Shown in pieces: positions 45,128 to 57,041 of a DNA stretch of 64,000 nt; positions within the stretch are counted from its first letter, which is position 1, and each line of letters begins with the position of its first letter. The position numbers were made by a program, and so were the translations under genes. The notes beneath the pieces were generated by a model. The model did no database searches and was not told the DNA's origin. It worked only from the letters and a program-made list of their open reading frames with translations. The DNA is from Haberlea rhodopensis (taxonomy: Eukaryota > Streptophyta > Magnoliopsida > Lamiales > Gesneriaceae): the NCBI GenBank assembly GCA_907163345.1, contig CAJQUN010000042.1:2089043-2153042 (forward strand), given 5' to 3'.

Positions 45128-45524
45128 TAGTGGTGTCAAACGGGCCGTGTCGGTCGTGTCGTGCCGTACCAGAACGATTCGAAATGGGCCGTGTCTGCCG
45201 GCCCCTTTTCACAAGAGGCCGCGCCCGTCACAGCCCATAGGCACGGCCCCTACGTGCCGTGCCACGGCACGGCCCATTTCAAGTTTTGTTAATTTTTTTT
45301 ATTTTTTGGCTTCGCGATCGATCGCTAGTTAGGTGGCGATCGCTACAATTTAAAAAAAAATAAAAAATTTACTATTCGTGCCGTGCCGGCCCACGGGCCG
45401 GCACCCTATGGCCCGGCAAGGCTCATGCTGCAGTGTCGTGCCGTGTCAGGCACGGCACTGTAGCAAAATGTGTCGTGCCGCTTCGTGCCGTGTCTCGTGC
45501 CGTCCGCTCCGTTTGACATCTCTA
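45128..45524. mobile_element. hAT-type MITE, 397 bp
   Basis: The ends are TAGTGGTGTCAAACGG and, inverted, TAGAGATGTCAAACGG. The flanks ACTAAAAG (45120-45127) and ACTGAAAG (45525-45532) are a one-mismatch 8-bp target duplication. The sub-terminal parts are packed with CGTGCCGTG/CACGGCACGG repeats. No coding capacity. GCGATCGATCGC lies in the middle (about 45313). Confidence 0.85.
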
Positions 45525-47972
45525 ACTGAAAGGCGTTTATGGCATTTTGGTTTAGTATAGTCTTTGTCATATTATGAGAAAACAAACAAATTATTGAGAG
45601 AGTGGCGTTAAAAGAGCTGAGGGGAGGGGCATAAAAGTCCTGTCATAATCAAATAGAAAAGTGCCACGTATTTGACTTCAACCCTCCTCTTTCAAAGCAT
45701 TTGACTTCGACCCTCCTATTTCAAAGCGTGCTATGATATTGTTGGCCCGGGAAATAATTGTTTCATTGTTTGGGTTGTGTGAAATTCGACGGCAATTGGG
45801 AGAGTGACAAAATTTTTGTTTGGTCGATTCTTAAAAACAGATCAATTATTCGATTTTATTCGACCATAGTTATTTCTTACACGATACTGCACTTGAGGAT
45901 AGCAACTATTACACCCTAAATTTGAACTACTTATCCATCAACACTCGAGCTACAATTATGAGATTTAGCCAAGTCATATACCATTATATAATTGCTACAA
46001 CGAGTCTTTATTTTTTTTTAACAGATTTTTTTTTTTTGAGTGGGAGAGAAGTAAATTTTTTTGCCCCGCACTCAGCAGGACTCGAACTCGAGTCAACTGT
46101 AAATTACTAACAAAATTTTATTTCAAATTTATCCAAATTTAAATGATCATATCATAGCTTATTTGAAAAATAGGGGATAATACATTAAATGGCCCCTTAA
46201 GCTTGCATTCGTCCTCAATTTTGTCTCTTATGTTTTCAGTGACCCGATTTAATCCTTATAGTTTTTAAATTTGTCTCAAATCAATTGTAGACGTTAAAAT
46301 CTACCGTCAAATTCAAATAAATTCAATTTTGATTTTTGTTGTCGATTATTTATCTCTAGCAATGTATATCTCAGGAATGTAATAACAAAATAACTATGGC
46401 TTCAAGGTTTATGTCGAGGCTAGATTTGTAATATCCATCCTTAAGACAATATTGTCTCGTCTGGGTGCTAACGGTTTACTTTGGCAATTTATCTTCTAAG
46501 ATACAACGATTATGACTTGTGATAGGATCACTCCAAATCACAAGTCATCAACCCACAAAGATTTAAAGCACTAAAAAAGAATAAACTTGATGAATAAATA
46601 AAATGCTCTCAATTTGATCTTTTAATCTGCTGTAGATTTCGAAATTGTGTTTATAGCCTAGTGGGAATGTCCTATATATAGTCAATCAAAGATAGGAGTC
46701 CAAAAGTCACCATCTGGAAGAAAAAAACGCACCCCAACATGAATGGACACACCATTCTTGTCAACAGACACATGATTCGATCGATCGGCCCTGATGCTCG
46801 ATCGATCGAGCATCTGTTTCCAACGAATGGAAAAAAATTGTCGTGTTCGATCGATCGAGCACTCATTATTTTTTTTCTTTCACTTTGATTTATTCAATTT
46901 TTCAACAATTTTAATGTTAGATTTAATGCCTATGACTGATTTTTTGACAAATTAAATAATTATAGAGATAAATCGAGTTACTGAAAATATGAGGGACTAA
47001 ACCGGGAAAGGTCGTAAACTTCAGGATCCATTTAATATCCCTAGAACAATATTATAAAACATCATACTGAAAATATGAGGGACTAAACCAAGAAAGGTCG
47101 CAAACTTCAGGATCCATTTAATATCCCTAGAACAATATTATAAAACATCATAAACTTTTATAAATTATTTATTTGAAATAATAACTTATAATTTATATTA
47201 TATTAATATATATATTGGGCCTTCCGTGCCCCCACGCTATGTATTAAATTTTTCTCCTTGTACTAAAAACTTTATTAAAATTAAAAAAAGTCAAAAATTA
47301 ATACATATTTCTATTTAAACCACGGTTTTCACTGAGATCTGTATATAAAGAGGATTTAGGTTTTATTATATTACAAAGTGTAGCTTATCACACATGTGTG
47401 AGCCAATTGTTTGCCACTGACACTTGGCCTAATAATATGTAATGCTCCTCATTTGAGAAGGAAGTGTTGAGTTTTAGACCACCCAATCCCCTTTTTCCCA
47501 TATATTAAAAAAATAAAATAATTGTTTAAGTAATTAAAAATTTAATAATATAATCAACCCAACTTTTTTTCTTTATATAATAATAATTGACTTTGGGTGC
47601 GTAATCTAGTATAGAGTATGTGTGGCGTCCACAAGATTTAAGCACTTGTTAATAGAAAATGTTTGTATGGATATATATATGATGTGGAGTCTATCTACGA
47701 ATCAACCCAGGTCTAAAATTGTTGATATATCAATTTATGTATATTTCATTTAAAAAATATTATATTTTAATATTGCATTGATATATAAATTGGCTCAAAC
47801 CAAATGAATATAATTATGTTCCGCTTTGAATAGGTGCACAATCATGAATAATTAATTGCCTATGCATTCTTCTCTCTTTATTAAGCATTTCATATGGGTA
47901 AAAAACTAAAGGGAGGACGACCCAATGGCAATATGGCATTAAATGCATCCAATCGGGAAACGTGTTATGTGA
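45525..47972. other. Intergenic with an old foldback element and an 86-bp tandem duplication
   Basis: No gene seen. About 46180-46300 (AATACATTAAATGGCCCCTT) and 46960-47040 (AGGATCCATTTAATATCCC) are inverted relatives at the ends of an ~860-bp segment, probably a foldback element. Its right end is duplicated in tandem: CTGAAAATATGAGGGACTAA starts at 46981 and 47067. A perfect 22-bp palindrome lies at 46793-46814 (GATGCTCGATC followed by its reverse complement). Confidence 0.45.
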
Positions 47973-48593
47973 CCATCTATATTGCACCGATACTCCAAAC
48001 AAATCACCATATACGGCGTTGTACATTTCATGAACACTGACATGACAAGACACATGTACAACAAGGTGTTGGACATGCCATTGGTGTATGCGTATTTTTT
48101 TTACAAAAATATCCGACACGTGTCGGACACATCATGGATACGATAGGACACCTGAAAAGTGAACTTTTTTTAAAAATGTTAGAAAAATTATAACTGTTTT
48201 TTTATAATAAAAAAAGGTAAAAAAATAACAATAAATTTTTTTTATATATTTTGATATAGTTTGAGTGGTATTTGGTGTAATATAAAAAAAAAAGAGTTAA
48301 AAAACTAAAACATCTTTTTGTTTACTTATGATATTTGTTATATCTTTTAACTAACGAATATTTGAATGATGTGTCTATATAACATTACATCATTTTTAAT
48401 TTTATTATTCCAAATATTTGATAATGAAATTTTTACTTTAATTTCATATATTGTAAATTAGGATATATATGTAATATATATAATTATTATTTATCTTAAC
48501 GTATTGTGTCATGTAATTTTTTTTAAAAATTATTCTCCAATTTGTGTCGTATCGCACTCACATCCCTTGATTGTGTCTGTGCAGCATAGATGG
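47973..48593. mobile_element. Second copy of the CTATG-TGCAC terminal-repeat element
   Basis: It shares with the element at 5796-9548 the left end (TGCACCGATACTCCAAACAA), the internal TAGTTTGAGTGGTATTTGGTG and AATTTTATTATTCCAAATAT, and the right end (TGTCTGTGCAGCATAG). The flanks GTGACCAT and ATGGCCAT match at 6 of 8 positions. It lacks a hAT insertion and so shows what the host element looked like before. Confidence 0.65.
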
Positions 48594-51374
48594 CCATAGA
48601 GTCACATACCATTAGTACAATCGCATTTTTGTATTTTTCAGGTTTTTTTAGGTGTACTTGATGTTTGGATATACCAAGACACATATATATATTTATATAT
48701 ATATATTTTATGTATCTTGATGTATCCAAACACAACATTGGATGTACCTAAGACAAAATCGTATTTTATATCTCAAAGCACCCATGTGTCATTGTCATAT
48801 ACATTTTGTTATTATAGCCAAGTTATCTTCGGGTCCCACCTTCACATTTGTCATTTCAAACCATAATAAAAGCAACACAAGTACACAACACATTCTATAT
48901 AAAAATATATATACTCAAAATGTGTATAATTCTTCTAAATTCAATGAATCTTACCCTTCGAATTTGAAGCAAAACTTATGTTTGATATTCCTAACTAATT
49001 ATTATTTTATCGAGAGAAAGTGGAATACATACATCAATAAGTTATAAAACTATGGATATTTTATTTTTTACTATGTATTTTCTTAGTTAATGTAATTAAA
49101 AAAACACCTATAAAGTACAAATATAATTATCCAAACTAAACTCAAATTATAGGAGAACAATAATTGTTCATACCAGGAGAACGATCGAAACATAACATTT
49201 GAACAGATGTACGACTTAAAGGATTATAGTTACATCGTTACCACTTATTATAGATTTTTATTTTTAAAAAAATCGATTAATTCGGTGAAGTTTCGATTTT
49301 CATTTTAAAAATATTGGTTAATCAAATTAACAATGTTTTAATTACTTATAAAAAAATAATTTTTTTTAAAAATTTTTTAAAAAATCAATTTATCTTATTC
49401 TTTTATTTGATTTTTTAATTTTTGTCTTCAATTTTTAAAGTCAAATATTTATTTTTAAATTTCTCTAAATATCGGTTAATTTCACTGCCGACCTAATATA
49501 TATATTTTATTCAATTCAATTAATTCGGTATAAAAAAAAATAAAAAAATTAGTTGGTTCGGTTATCGCCAAAAAAATTGGTTAATTCAATTTTTTGGTCA
49601 TCCGCTTCAGTCGATGACCGAATTGACCAAATGCTCACCCCTATTTGAAATTCATTTGAATATTATCCTTCCAAACAAGTCAATAAACTAAAAAAAGATC
49701 GAATTTCTAGCAAAAAATTTGAAAATTTACGATATTATATTAGGTATTATATGCATATTGTTGATGTAGTATCTGAAATTGGGGATTTGTTACAAAAAGA
49801 AGAAAATGTAAACTCCAATTTGGATGCTTCAATGCACATTTAGAACCATGACAGGTGTGAGAATTCAAAGCCCATGACATTTCATTAATTCTCGTCAGTA
49901 ATATGGCCCAAATACCATGGAATAACAAAGGTATTGAAATCTAACCCTTTGAATATGAAAATATATAGTTAAATATATGTATGAGTGCAAAAAATATAAA
50001 TTTTAGCAAAAAGATTTATTAACTTAATAATAATTTGAAATAAGTAACTATTGTCCAATTTTAACATATATCTATAATAATATGATACTTGCACTGATAT
50101 CATAGAAAATATTTACTAAATACAACACTTTTTTTTTTGACTCAGTCATAACCAAAGAGTGAGGCAAAAACTTTTTGTCCTAATGTCTCATCAATAGATA
50201 CCATGTTATTCTTTACCCGAAAATTATTGATGAGACTCGTCTAAGCTCCACGTACAGATCCTATGCATATAAAAATTTCGCATTTTATCTCAGTCGATCC
50301 TTTTATTTTTATAGAATTCATCCAATATTTTTGAGTATTTAAAACATAAGTAGAGAAATACTCCAAATACAGCATACAAGAAACCTCAATTAATTCTCAT
50401 CAGGAGTATGGCCCAAATATCATGGAATAAGGTTTGATCTTGATCATATCATATTTCAAAAATGGAAAGTTTGCTTTGGCTAATTAACGTTTAGAGCGCT
50501 CTTGTGTCGAAGATGAACGAGGATAAGCGAACTGCCGAAACCGTAGGGGCCGCTTGTTCAAAAAATCACATCGAACCACTTCCTAAATGGTTATTTAATA
50601 CCCAATTGTTTTATTCATTAAACGAAGATTTGAAATCTAGCCCTTTGATTATGAAAATAAATAGTTAAATGTATCTATGCGTGCAAAATATATAAATTCC
50701 ACCAAAAAGATTTATTTTTATAACCTTATTTAAATATTTTGGTCCATTTCTAAATAACTAGATAGGAAATCATATTGAGTTTTGCTCAAGTAAGAAAGTA
50801 AAAACGATTTATTTATTTATTTTGAGGAATATTCAAATATAGTATAAAATTCTTGAATTAAGAGTTACCAAACTCTCATGTGTTAACAAAATAGGTAAAA
50901 AAATCATATTTTTGTAAAAAATGCACGAAACTCCCCTATAAAAATAGGCAAAGAAAACCTAACTTTTCTTAAACTCAAGTCGAACTCCCTCTCATTTACA
51001 AGCTAACGGATTTTATTTAATCTCGTTAAGGTGTATATAAACCCATATATACTATATATGAACAATTATAAACTTGTTTTCATAAAAAAACATGCATATA
51101 GATTTATATACAACTTATTTTTTGATTACATGTTTGTAAAAATGAGGGGGTTTTGTGCATATTTAATAAAATAGAGGATTTTTTTTCTTATTTTTTTGAA
51201 ATGGAAGAGTTTGTTTAGGCTTTAAGAAAATAAAGGGATTTTGTTGCTTTCGCGCAGTGTTTAAGAAACTAAAATATTTTTTTTTACCTATTTTGTTAAT
51301 AGAATGGAGTTTCAAGCAAAGTTTAAGAAATAGTTGAGTTTTGAGCCTATTTTCTTAACACAGAGAAGTTTCGT
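48594..51374. other. AT-rich intergenic with TE fragments
   Basis: No gene seen. At about 49147-49258 lies a decayed LTR of the small LTR family (GAGAACAATAATTGTTC ... GGATTATAGTTACATCGTTA). Near 49635, TGCTCACCCCTA looks like one end of a hAT MITE with no partner. A ~150-bp segment at 49876-50025 recurs at 50386-50450 plus 50619-50722, split by ~168 bp. About 50850-51340 has AT-rich inverted arms (AACAAAATAGGTAAAAAAAT against TTTTTACCTATTTTGTTAA), a possible foldback. Confidence 0.45.
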
Positions 51375-52030
51375 TGACACTGCTACATGGACACAACACG
51401 ACACGGATACGGCGACACGGATTTTCAAAATTTTAGAGGATATGACACTGCTGAGATACACATGTATGTTTTTATATACATGTACTATATTACAAAATAT
51501 AAAAATTCACATTTTTTAATTCTAAAACCATGTAAAAGCAACAAAAATATTCTTACCAAATTCAAGAAGCGTATAAATAAATGCATGTCACTGGAATCAT
51601 TATCACACATACTACAATTTTCTTCAATTAACATAAGTTTAGCAATCACGTCCAAATAAAATATAACATATTCGTACCAAATTCAAGAAGCGCATAAATA
51701 AATGAATATCACTAAATCATTATAGTATTACTGATACTAGCACCTAATGCATATTACTTCAATTACCATAAAGTTTAACAAGCACATCCAAATTTATTTT
51801 AGTCAAAAACTTTTTAAGTTGTACAATTAACACCCAAAAGTATTATTGTCTTATCGGACACGTCACTCGGAAGTGTCCGACACGGGTGTCCGAATTAATT
51901 TTTATTTTTAAATTTAGGATACGCCACGTAGAGTGTCTAATACGTGTCTGAGAGATGTCAGAGGGATATCGATGTCCTAGAAGTGTCTGACACAGCATCA
52001 AATAATTTTCAGAAGTGTCCGTGCATCATA
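51375..52030. mobile_element. Third copy of the CTATG-TGCAC terminal-repeat element, inverted and diverged
   Basis: The right end read on the minus strand is TTATGATGCACGGACACTTC, close to the end of the copy at 5796-9548. The left end has CTACATGGACACAACACGAC. Both ends carry several GTGTCCGACAC motifs. No clear target duplication was found, and the middle has a ~100-bp direct repeat (CAAATTCAAGAAGCG at about 51558 and 51679). Confidence 0.55.
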
Positions 52031-52269
52031 AATCTTTACTATTATCTCCCCCTCCCTCCAATCCCTCTCCGCCCCCAGCTATTTAAAATTCAGCGTAACT
52101 AAAATCAAACTCAAAATTTTTTAACAAATTTTTAAAAAATAAAATACCACAAAATCACCATTTCATTCCACGATGTCCGCGAAATTACCTAACTTTCATA
52201 AAAACAGTATTGTAGTTACGTATCTATTTTAATATAAAACTTTATCGCGGTTGCTAATATTCTTTTTCT

Positions 52270-52522
52270 GAAACGGTCAATCCGCGAGCGTCGAACCATG
52301 CTTCAAGCATGAGCTCGATCGTTTCACGAAACACACTCAAATTCTCCACATCAGGTTCTCCATTCCGCCACTCAAATTCTTCCGATAGTCAGCTATTAAA
52401 TCCGCAAAAATTGAGCTGTTTGTAGCCAAAATCTCTGAGTCAAGCTCCAGAATCAAGGATTCCCCCTTGAGACTCAACCTCACATCAAAATCCCCCAAAC
52501 TGCCCTCCTCTTCTGCAGGCAT
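52270..52522 (-). pseudogene. BTB/POZ-domain gene fragment
   Basis: The minus strand from 52522 reads MPAEEEGSLGDFDVRLSLKG, then ILELDSEILATNSSIFADLI, and in another frame (about 52350-52270) VENLSVFRETIELMLEAW. The pattern of charged leader, LDSEILA, FADLIADYR and VFRETIELM resembles the start of plant BTB/POZ proteins of the At2g13690 kind, which are thought to act as substrate adaptors or in chromatin-linked roles. A frameshift, and loss of everything after LEAWF, show a fragment. It lies just outside the duplicated B3 unit. The assignment rests on recognition by eye. Confidence 0.45.
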
Positions 52523-53307
52523 GGGTGGTTTGGGGAGTGTTCTTCTTTTAGGGGTGTCATGGAAGATTGACGGGCTGCCGAGGATTGGTGAAACCCGACC
52601 CGCGCGAGAGGGAGCTTTTGTAGGGAGTTGGAGGGTAATTCCATGGGGGAGTGTGAGCGGAAATCGGTTGCGTTCTTATGGCACATAAATTTATGAGTCA
52701 AAATATAATTTAAAAGAGGGTAAAATATAATTTTTAAGGGGCTAATTACAAATTTTTAGGATAAAACTGCATTTTTTTTAAACAAAAATGATTTTTTTAA
52801 GGTAAATTTTTTTTTTGGGTAAATCCGCCCTGATTGAGACTTCGTGGTTTGTTTTGGGTTTAAGGCTTTCTACATAATATAAGAAATTTAGTAGGATTAA
52901 AAAAAGAGATTTAAGTTGGGTTCATGAAATTAAATATCGAGCTATAACGTAAAATGGGAACTTGTAGTATAGATGAAATTTTTAATTTGATTTGCGAAAT
53001 ATATAAAAATTTATATAAAGTTGCAAATTTCAAAAGAAATTTGAATATCTATAACTGATACTATATTCCACATTTTAAACCAACTTGTGTGTGTGTGTGA
53101 TGTATTTGAATTTATTAAATAATATAATTAAAATTTCATGTGATTATTTTCGAAGTAATATTGATTCGACTTCATATTTCATGTATATTTTATTTTATTT
53201 TATTTTATCCATATATATTTTAGCCTATTTGTTAGAATCTAGAGTCCATAAAACAATGTGACTCACATTCCTTTTCCTACAAGGATTAGAGTTCCCAGGT
53301 TAAACTC

Positions 53308-53316
53308 TATATATAT
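53308..53316 (+). promoter_or_regulatory. TATA box of B3 gene, copy 1
   Basis: TATATATAT, 81-89 bp upstream of the ATG at 53397. The matching site in the second unit is 61740-61748. Confidence 0.65.
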
Positions 53317-53396
53317 CACATGCACTGCCCTCTTTTCTTATTCATTTGCATCTTACGAACACACAAAAAAAACCTGCATACAATTGTGTTAGCGCG

Positions 53397-54236
53397 ATGG
53401 CAATCGAGAAAGATTCATTTTCATCAAAGAATAAGGCCAAGGCCAAGATCGATGATCGTACTGAGGCAAGCAATAGTGCAAAACTGCAAGGAATGGGAGA
53501 GGATTTTAAGATTTTCGATGATCCGACATCATCATCATCTGTTCCGAGTAATCGTAATACTTCTGGTGAGAAGAAACAACCATCAGAATCACTCAAGATT
53601 AAGCCAGTCAAAAATAAGAAAGTCAATAAACCGGATATTGTAAAGTTATTCGGAGTGGTCATCCATGTTTCAACAAATGCCAAGTCCAGAAAACCTCACA
53701 ATCCACAGCCTTTGCGTTGTTTCAATCCAAACACAAAACAGTTCATCCCAAGACAATCTCATAATTCTCTCGATCATTGTGTTGTGGATACGACCTTGAG
53801 GTTGGGTATTGAACCACAAACCCTGGAGAATTTCTCAAGACTTTTGCAAAACATAGAGGCTCAATCTGGTGTCAGACCAGTCTTGTTGTATCAGAAAATT
53901 CTAACAAAATCTGATGTCTCGTCAAACCTCAACAGGCTTTTCATCACCCAAATCAAAGAACTGATGGGATTTTTGAGAGATGACGAGAGGAGACGCGTTG
54001 AAGACAATGACAAAAACATATGGTTGGATGTTTTGGCTATGGATCCAACAGGTGAAAGCTATGAGTTGCACTTGAAAAGGTGGCACAGCTTGAACATAGT
54101 TGTCATTAACGGGAGAGGCTGGAACACATTGGTTCTTAAAAATGGCTTGAAGGCAGGACATTTGATTGAACTATGGGCTTTTAGAGAACAAGATACTAAA
54201 TTTCGGGTGGCTATGAATTTTAAGAATGTTAATTGA
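53397..54236 (+). CDS. B3-domain protein (At2g31720-like family), copy 1, 279 aa
   Basis: A plant-specific B3 DNA-binding protein of the family earlier called DUF313, presumed nuclear; functions of most members are unknown. The N-terminal 80 residues are Lys/Ser-rich, with a basic stretch (KIKPVKNKKVNKP, about 67-79) that could act as a nuclear localisation signal. The B3 domain is at about 162-265: PVLLYQKILTKSDVSSNLNR, FLRDDERRRVEDNDKNIWLD, RGWNTLVLKNGLKAGHLIEL. A single open frame without intron fits the family. I choose the ATG at 53397 and not the in-frame one at 53346, because only MAIEKD follows the leader shared by both copies; the upstream in-frame sequence differs between them. A near-identical gene lies at 61830. 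Confidence 0.88.
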   Translation: MAIEKDSFSSKNKAKAKIDDRTEASNSAKLQGMGEDFKIFDDPTSSSSVPSNRNTSGEKKQPSESLKIKPVKNKKVNKPDIVKLFGVVIHVSTNAKSRKPHNPQPLRCFNPNTKQFIPRQSHNSLDHCVVDTTLRLGIEPQTLENFSRLLQNIEAQSGVRPVLLYQKILTKSDVSSNLNRLFITQIKELMGFLRDDERRRVEDNDKNIWLDVLAMDPTGESYELHLKRWHSLNIVVINGRGWNTLVLKNGLKAGHLIELWAFREQDTKFRVAMNFKNVN

Positions 54237-54479
54237 TTTACGAGCAATTGGAGTGCATGCAACAATGTGGATCGTCTCATAATAGAACCAACCAAGTATC
54301 TACTAGAATGGGAGCAATGCAGATCAATTAGGACTTACTTTTTGTTAGTAGTCAAGAATAATAAATTGATCCAGTCCTTCTTTCGTCTCTATTTTCTGTA
54401 AATCAAATTTCTTAGTAACAGAATCTTTGCGAATATGGTCCATGGATTGGGTTATTTTATTTAGTCATATTAATAAAAT

Positions 54480-54827
54480 AAGAGGTGTTAAAAACGTGTC
54501 AGCCCGATTCAAAGGGCTGAACCGTCCAACCCAAACGAGTTCACCTGTTTAAGCCCATCTCCAGGAGGGTTGAAAACCTCCAACCCAACCCAACCCGAGG
54601 TGGGTTGCAGGTTTGGCGGGTCAACCTACCAAAAAAATAAAAAATATAATTTTATTAAATTTTAATGATTAAAATTATTAATAAATCATATTTTTATTAA
54701 TTAATTCAACTTTATTATAAATTAATTAATTGACCCAACTGCGGGTCAACCCACCCAAACTGCCAACCCAAACGGTGCGGATTGGGTTAGGCCAATCCGA
54801 CGGGCCCAACCCATTTTGATAGCTCTA
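54480..54827. mobile_element. hAT-type MITE 1 in B3 duplication
   Basis: It begins AAGAGGTGTTAAAAACG (first base changed from T) and ends TTTTGATAGCTCTA. The 8-bp target duplication AATAAAAT is exact (54472-54479, 54828-54835). The interior is CCAACCC-rich near both ends and AT-rich in the middle. No coding capacity. Confidence 0.88.
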
Positions 54828-55502
54828 AATAAAATAGTAGCCCAACCGACGAGCCCAACCCATTTCGACAGCCTAAATAAAATAGTAGTTGCTTCAACTT
54901 TGTTATTTGACATATCTATTTTTCTGTTTTAACTTAATAAATTAAATTAAATTCATTATTTCAAACAAAGATAAGTATAATTTTAATATGATTATAATAA
55001 GAAAGTTTTATTTGAACAACATTTAAAGTATTAATCAAAACTGTTTCACAAGATAAGAAAATGCAAAAGACATAGTTCCTTGCATGACATTAGGGAAAAG
55101 TGTGGATGTGAATCTGAGTGATATAAATGGACATGAGGTATATTCCAATGTTCGCAGTAAAGATAGCTGGCTTGGACTAATAAATTCAGTGCTGCGCTAA
55201 ACGAAGCATTTGGTCTCAATATGGCCAAGGGCTGCTGACTTGGGCCTCCAATATTGGAAAACCAAGTGCCCGCAAACACCTGCAAAGCAGGACAACATGC
55301 TCGCTTTTCTTAGAATTCCAGAAAGAAAACCTATGAACAATATATGTGGATTTGACAAAATGTACAAGCGAGTGTCCTTATTTTATCTACTACAACAATT
55401 ACACAAGTTTCATACATTACTATGAAATGCATTATGTGCATACAGACAGTGATACAATTCTAAAATGAATAGCCAGTCCTCGATTCATGGTTTAAACACA
55501 GT
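54828..55502. repeat. 675-bp direct repeat, copy A
   Basis: Repeated at 55980-56654 and 63273-63947, almost without change. It begins AATAAAATAGTAGCCC after a MITE in all three cases. The minus strand has an open frame of 79 codons (55285-55046) in every copy, starting after a splice-acceptor-like TGCTTTGCAG; I do not recognise the product, and near-identity of the copies gives no proof of coding. Confidence 0.9.
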
Positions 55503-55620
55503 TGTTGGAACAAATTCATCCTAAAAACAATTATTAATTGCACCTTCTCGTGCAGAATATGAAATGTTTGCTTCACAGGAAGTTCAAAATCCAAACTCCA
55601 GAGTATAACCCATGGACAAA

Positions 55621-55979
55621 TAGAGGTGTTAAAACGTGTCCAACCCACCAACCCAAACGAGTTCACCTGTTTAAGCCCATCTCCAGGTGGGTTGAAAGCC
55701 TCCAACCCAACACAACCCAACCCAATCCGAGGTGGGTCGTGGGATAGGCGGGCCAACCTGCCAAAAAAATTAAAAAAATTAAAAATTTATTTTTATTAAA
55801 TTTTAATGATTAAAATTATTAAATAAATTATTAATAAATCATATTTTTATTAATTAATTCAACTTTATTATAAATTAATTAATTGACCAAACTGCCGGTC
55901 AACCCACCCAAACCGCCAACCCAAATGGTGCGGATTGGATTAGGCCAATCCGACGGAACCAACCCCCTTGACAGCTCTA
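55621..55979. mobile_element. hAT-type MITE 2 in B3 duplication
   Basis: It begins TAGAGGTGTTAAAACG and ends CTTGACAGCTCTA. The right flank is AATAAAAT, but the left flank is ATGGACAAA, so no target duplication exists. The element therefore joins the left side of one insertion to the right side of another. Confidence 0.85.
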
Positions 55980-56654
55980 AATAAAATAGTAGCCCAACCG
56001 ACGAGCCCAACCCATTTCGACAGCCTAAATAAAATAGTAGTTGCTTCAACTTTGTTATTTGACATATCTATTTTTCTGTTTTAACTTAATAAATTAAATT
56101 AAATTCATTATTTCAAACAAAGATAAGTATAATTTTAATATGATTATAATAAGAAAGTTTTATTTGAACAACATTTAAAGTATTAATCAAAACTGTTTCA
56201 CAAGATAAGAAAATGCAAAAGACATAGTTCCTTGCATGACATTAGGGAAAAGTGTGGATGTGAATCTGAGTGATATAAATGGACATGAGGTATATTCCAA
56301 TGTTCGCAGTAAAGATAGCTGGCTTGGACTAATAAATTCAGTGCTGCGCTAAACGAAGCATTTGGTCTCAATATGGCCAAGGGCTGCTGACTTGGGCCTC
56401 CAATATTGGAAAACCAAGTGCCCGCAAACACCTGCAAAGCAGGACAACATGCTCGCTTTTCTTAGAATTCCAGAAAGAAAACCTATGAACAATATATGTG
56501 GATTTGACAAAATGTACAAGCGAGTGTCCTTATTTTATCTACTACAACAATTACACAAGTTTCATACATTACTATGAAATGCATTATGTGCATACTGACA
56601 GTGATACAATTCTAAAATGAATAGCCAGTCCTCGATTCATGGTTTAAACACAGT
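55980..56654. repeat. 675-bp direct repeat, copy B
   Basis: It matches 54828-55502. The match ends after TTTAAACACAGT, beyond which copy A continues TGTTGGAACAAATTC and copy B continues CATCGTACCGTGACC. Copy B is therefore a partial duplication with its own right breakpoint. Confidence 0.9.
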
Positions 56655-57041
56655 CATCGTACCGTGACCAGGTAATTCGTAATATCAAATAAATAAAACT
56701 AAAAATAAGCGTGAGATTCCCCTAATTGTTGCCACATCATTGTTCACTTCACCTAAGTAATTGAAAAATAATGGGTACGCCTACAACTTTATGGTAGCTC
56801 CCAGCTATTTCTCAAACAAAACTTCCCTTCCATGTCGGCAACTACAAATTTCAGGATCAATTTCTAAAGTAATCATAGGGATTCAATATTCAATGCAAAA
56901 CTACAAAGCCAAACTGGTGATAGCCTGGTGGTAACGTGTAACCTACAAATTGTCTAAACACTGTAGGCAACCTTCGACTGGAGTCAGTGACCTTCGTAGC
57001 TGAAGATTATGGTTGCAAACGAAAGAACATTACGCAGGTAG
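56655..57041. other. Short unassigned interval
   Basis: No open frame of note and no repeat recognised. It lies between direct-repeat copy B and the end of the copia element, and is presumably the original neighbour sequence in which the copia element sits. Confidence 0.4.

Noticed and set aside
45072..45560. Arg/Pro/Cys-rich frames of 60-86 codons
   Set aside because: They result from the GC-rich sub-terminal repeats of the hAT MITE.
53346..53396. Upstream in-frame ATG for B3 copy 1
   Set aside because: The upstream residues are not shared with copy 2, whose leader differs in A-run length, so it is more likely 5' UTR.
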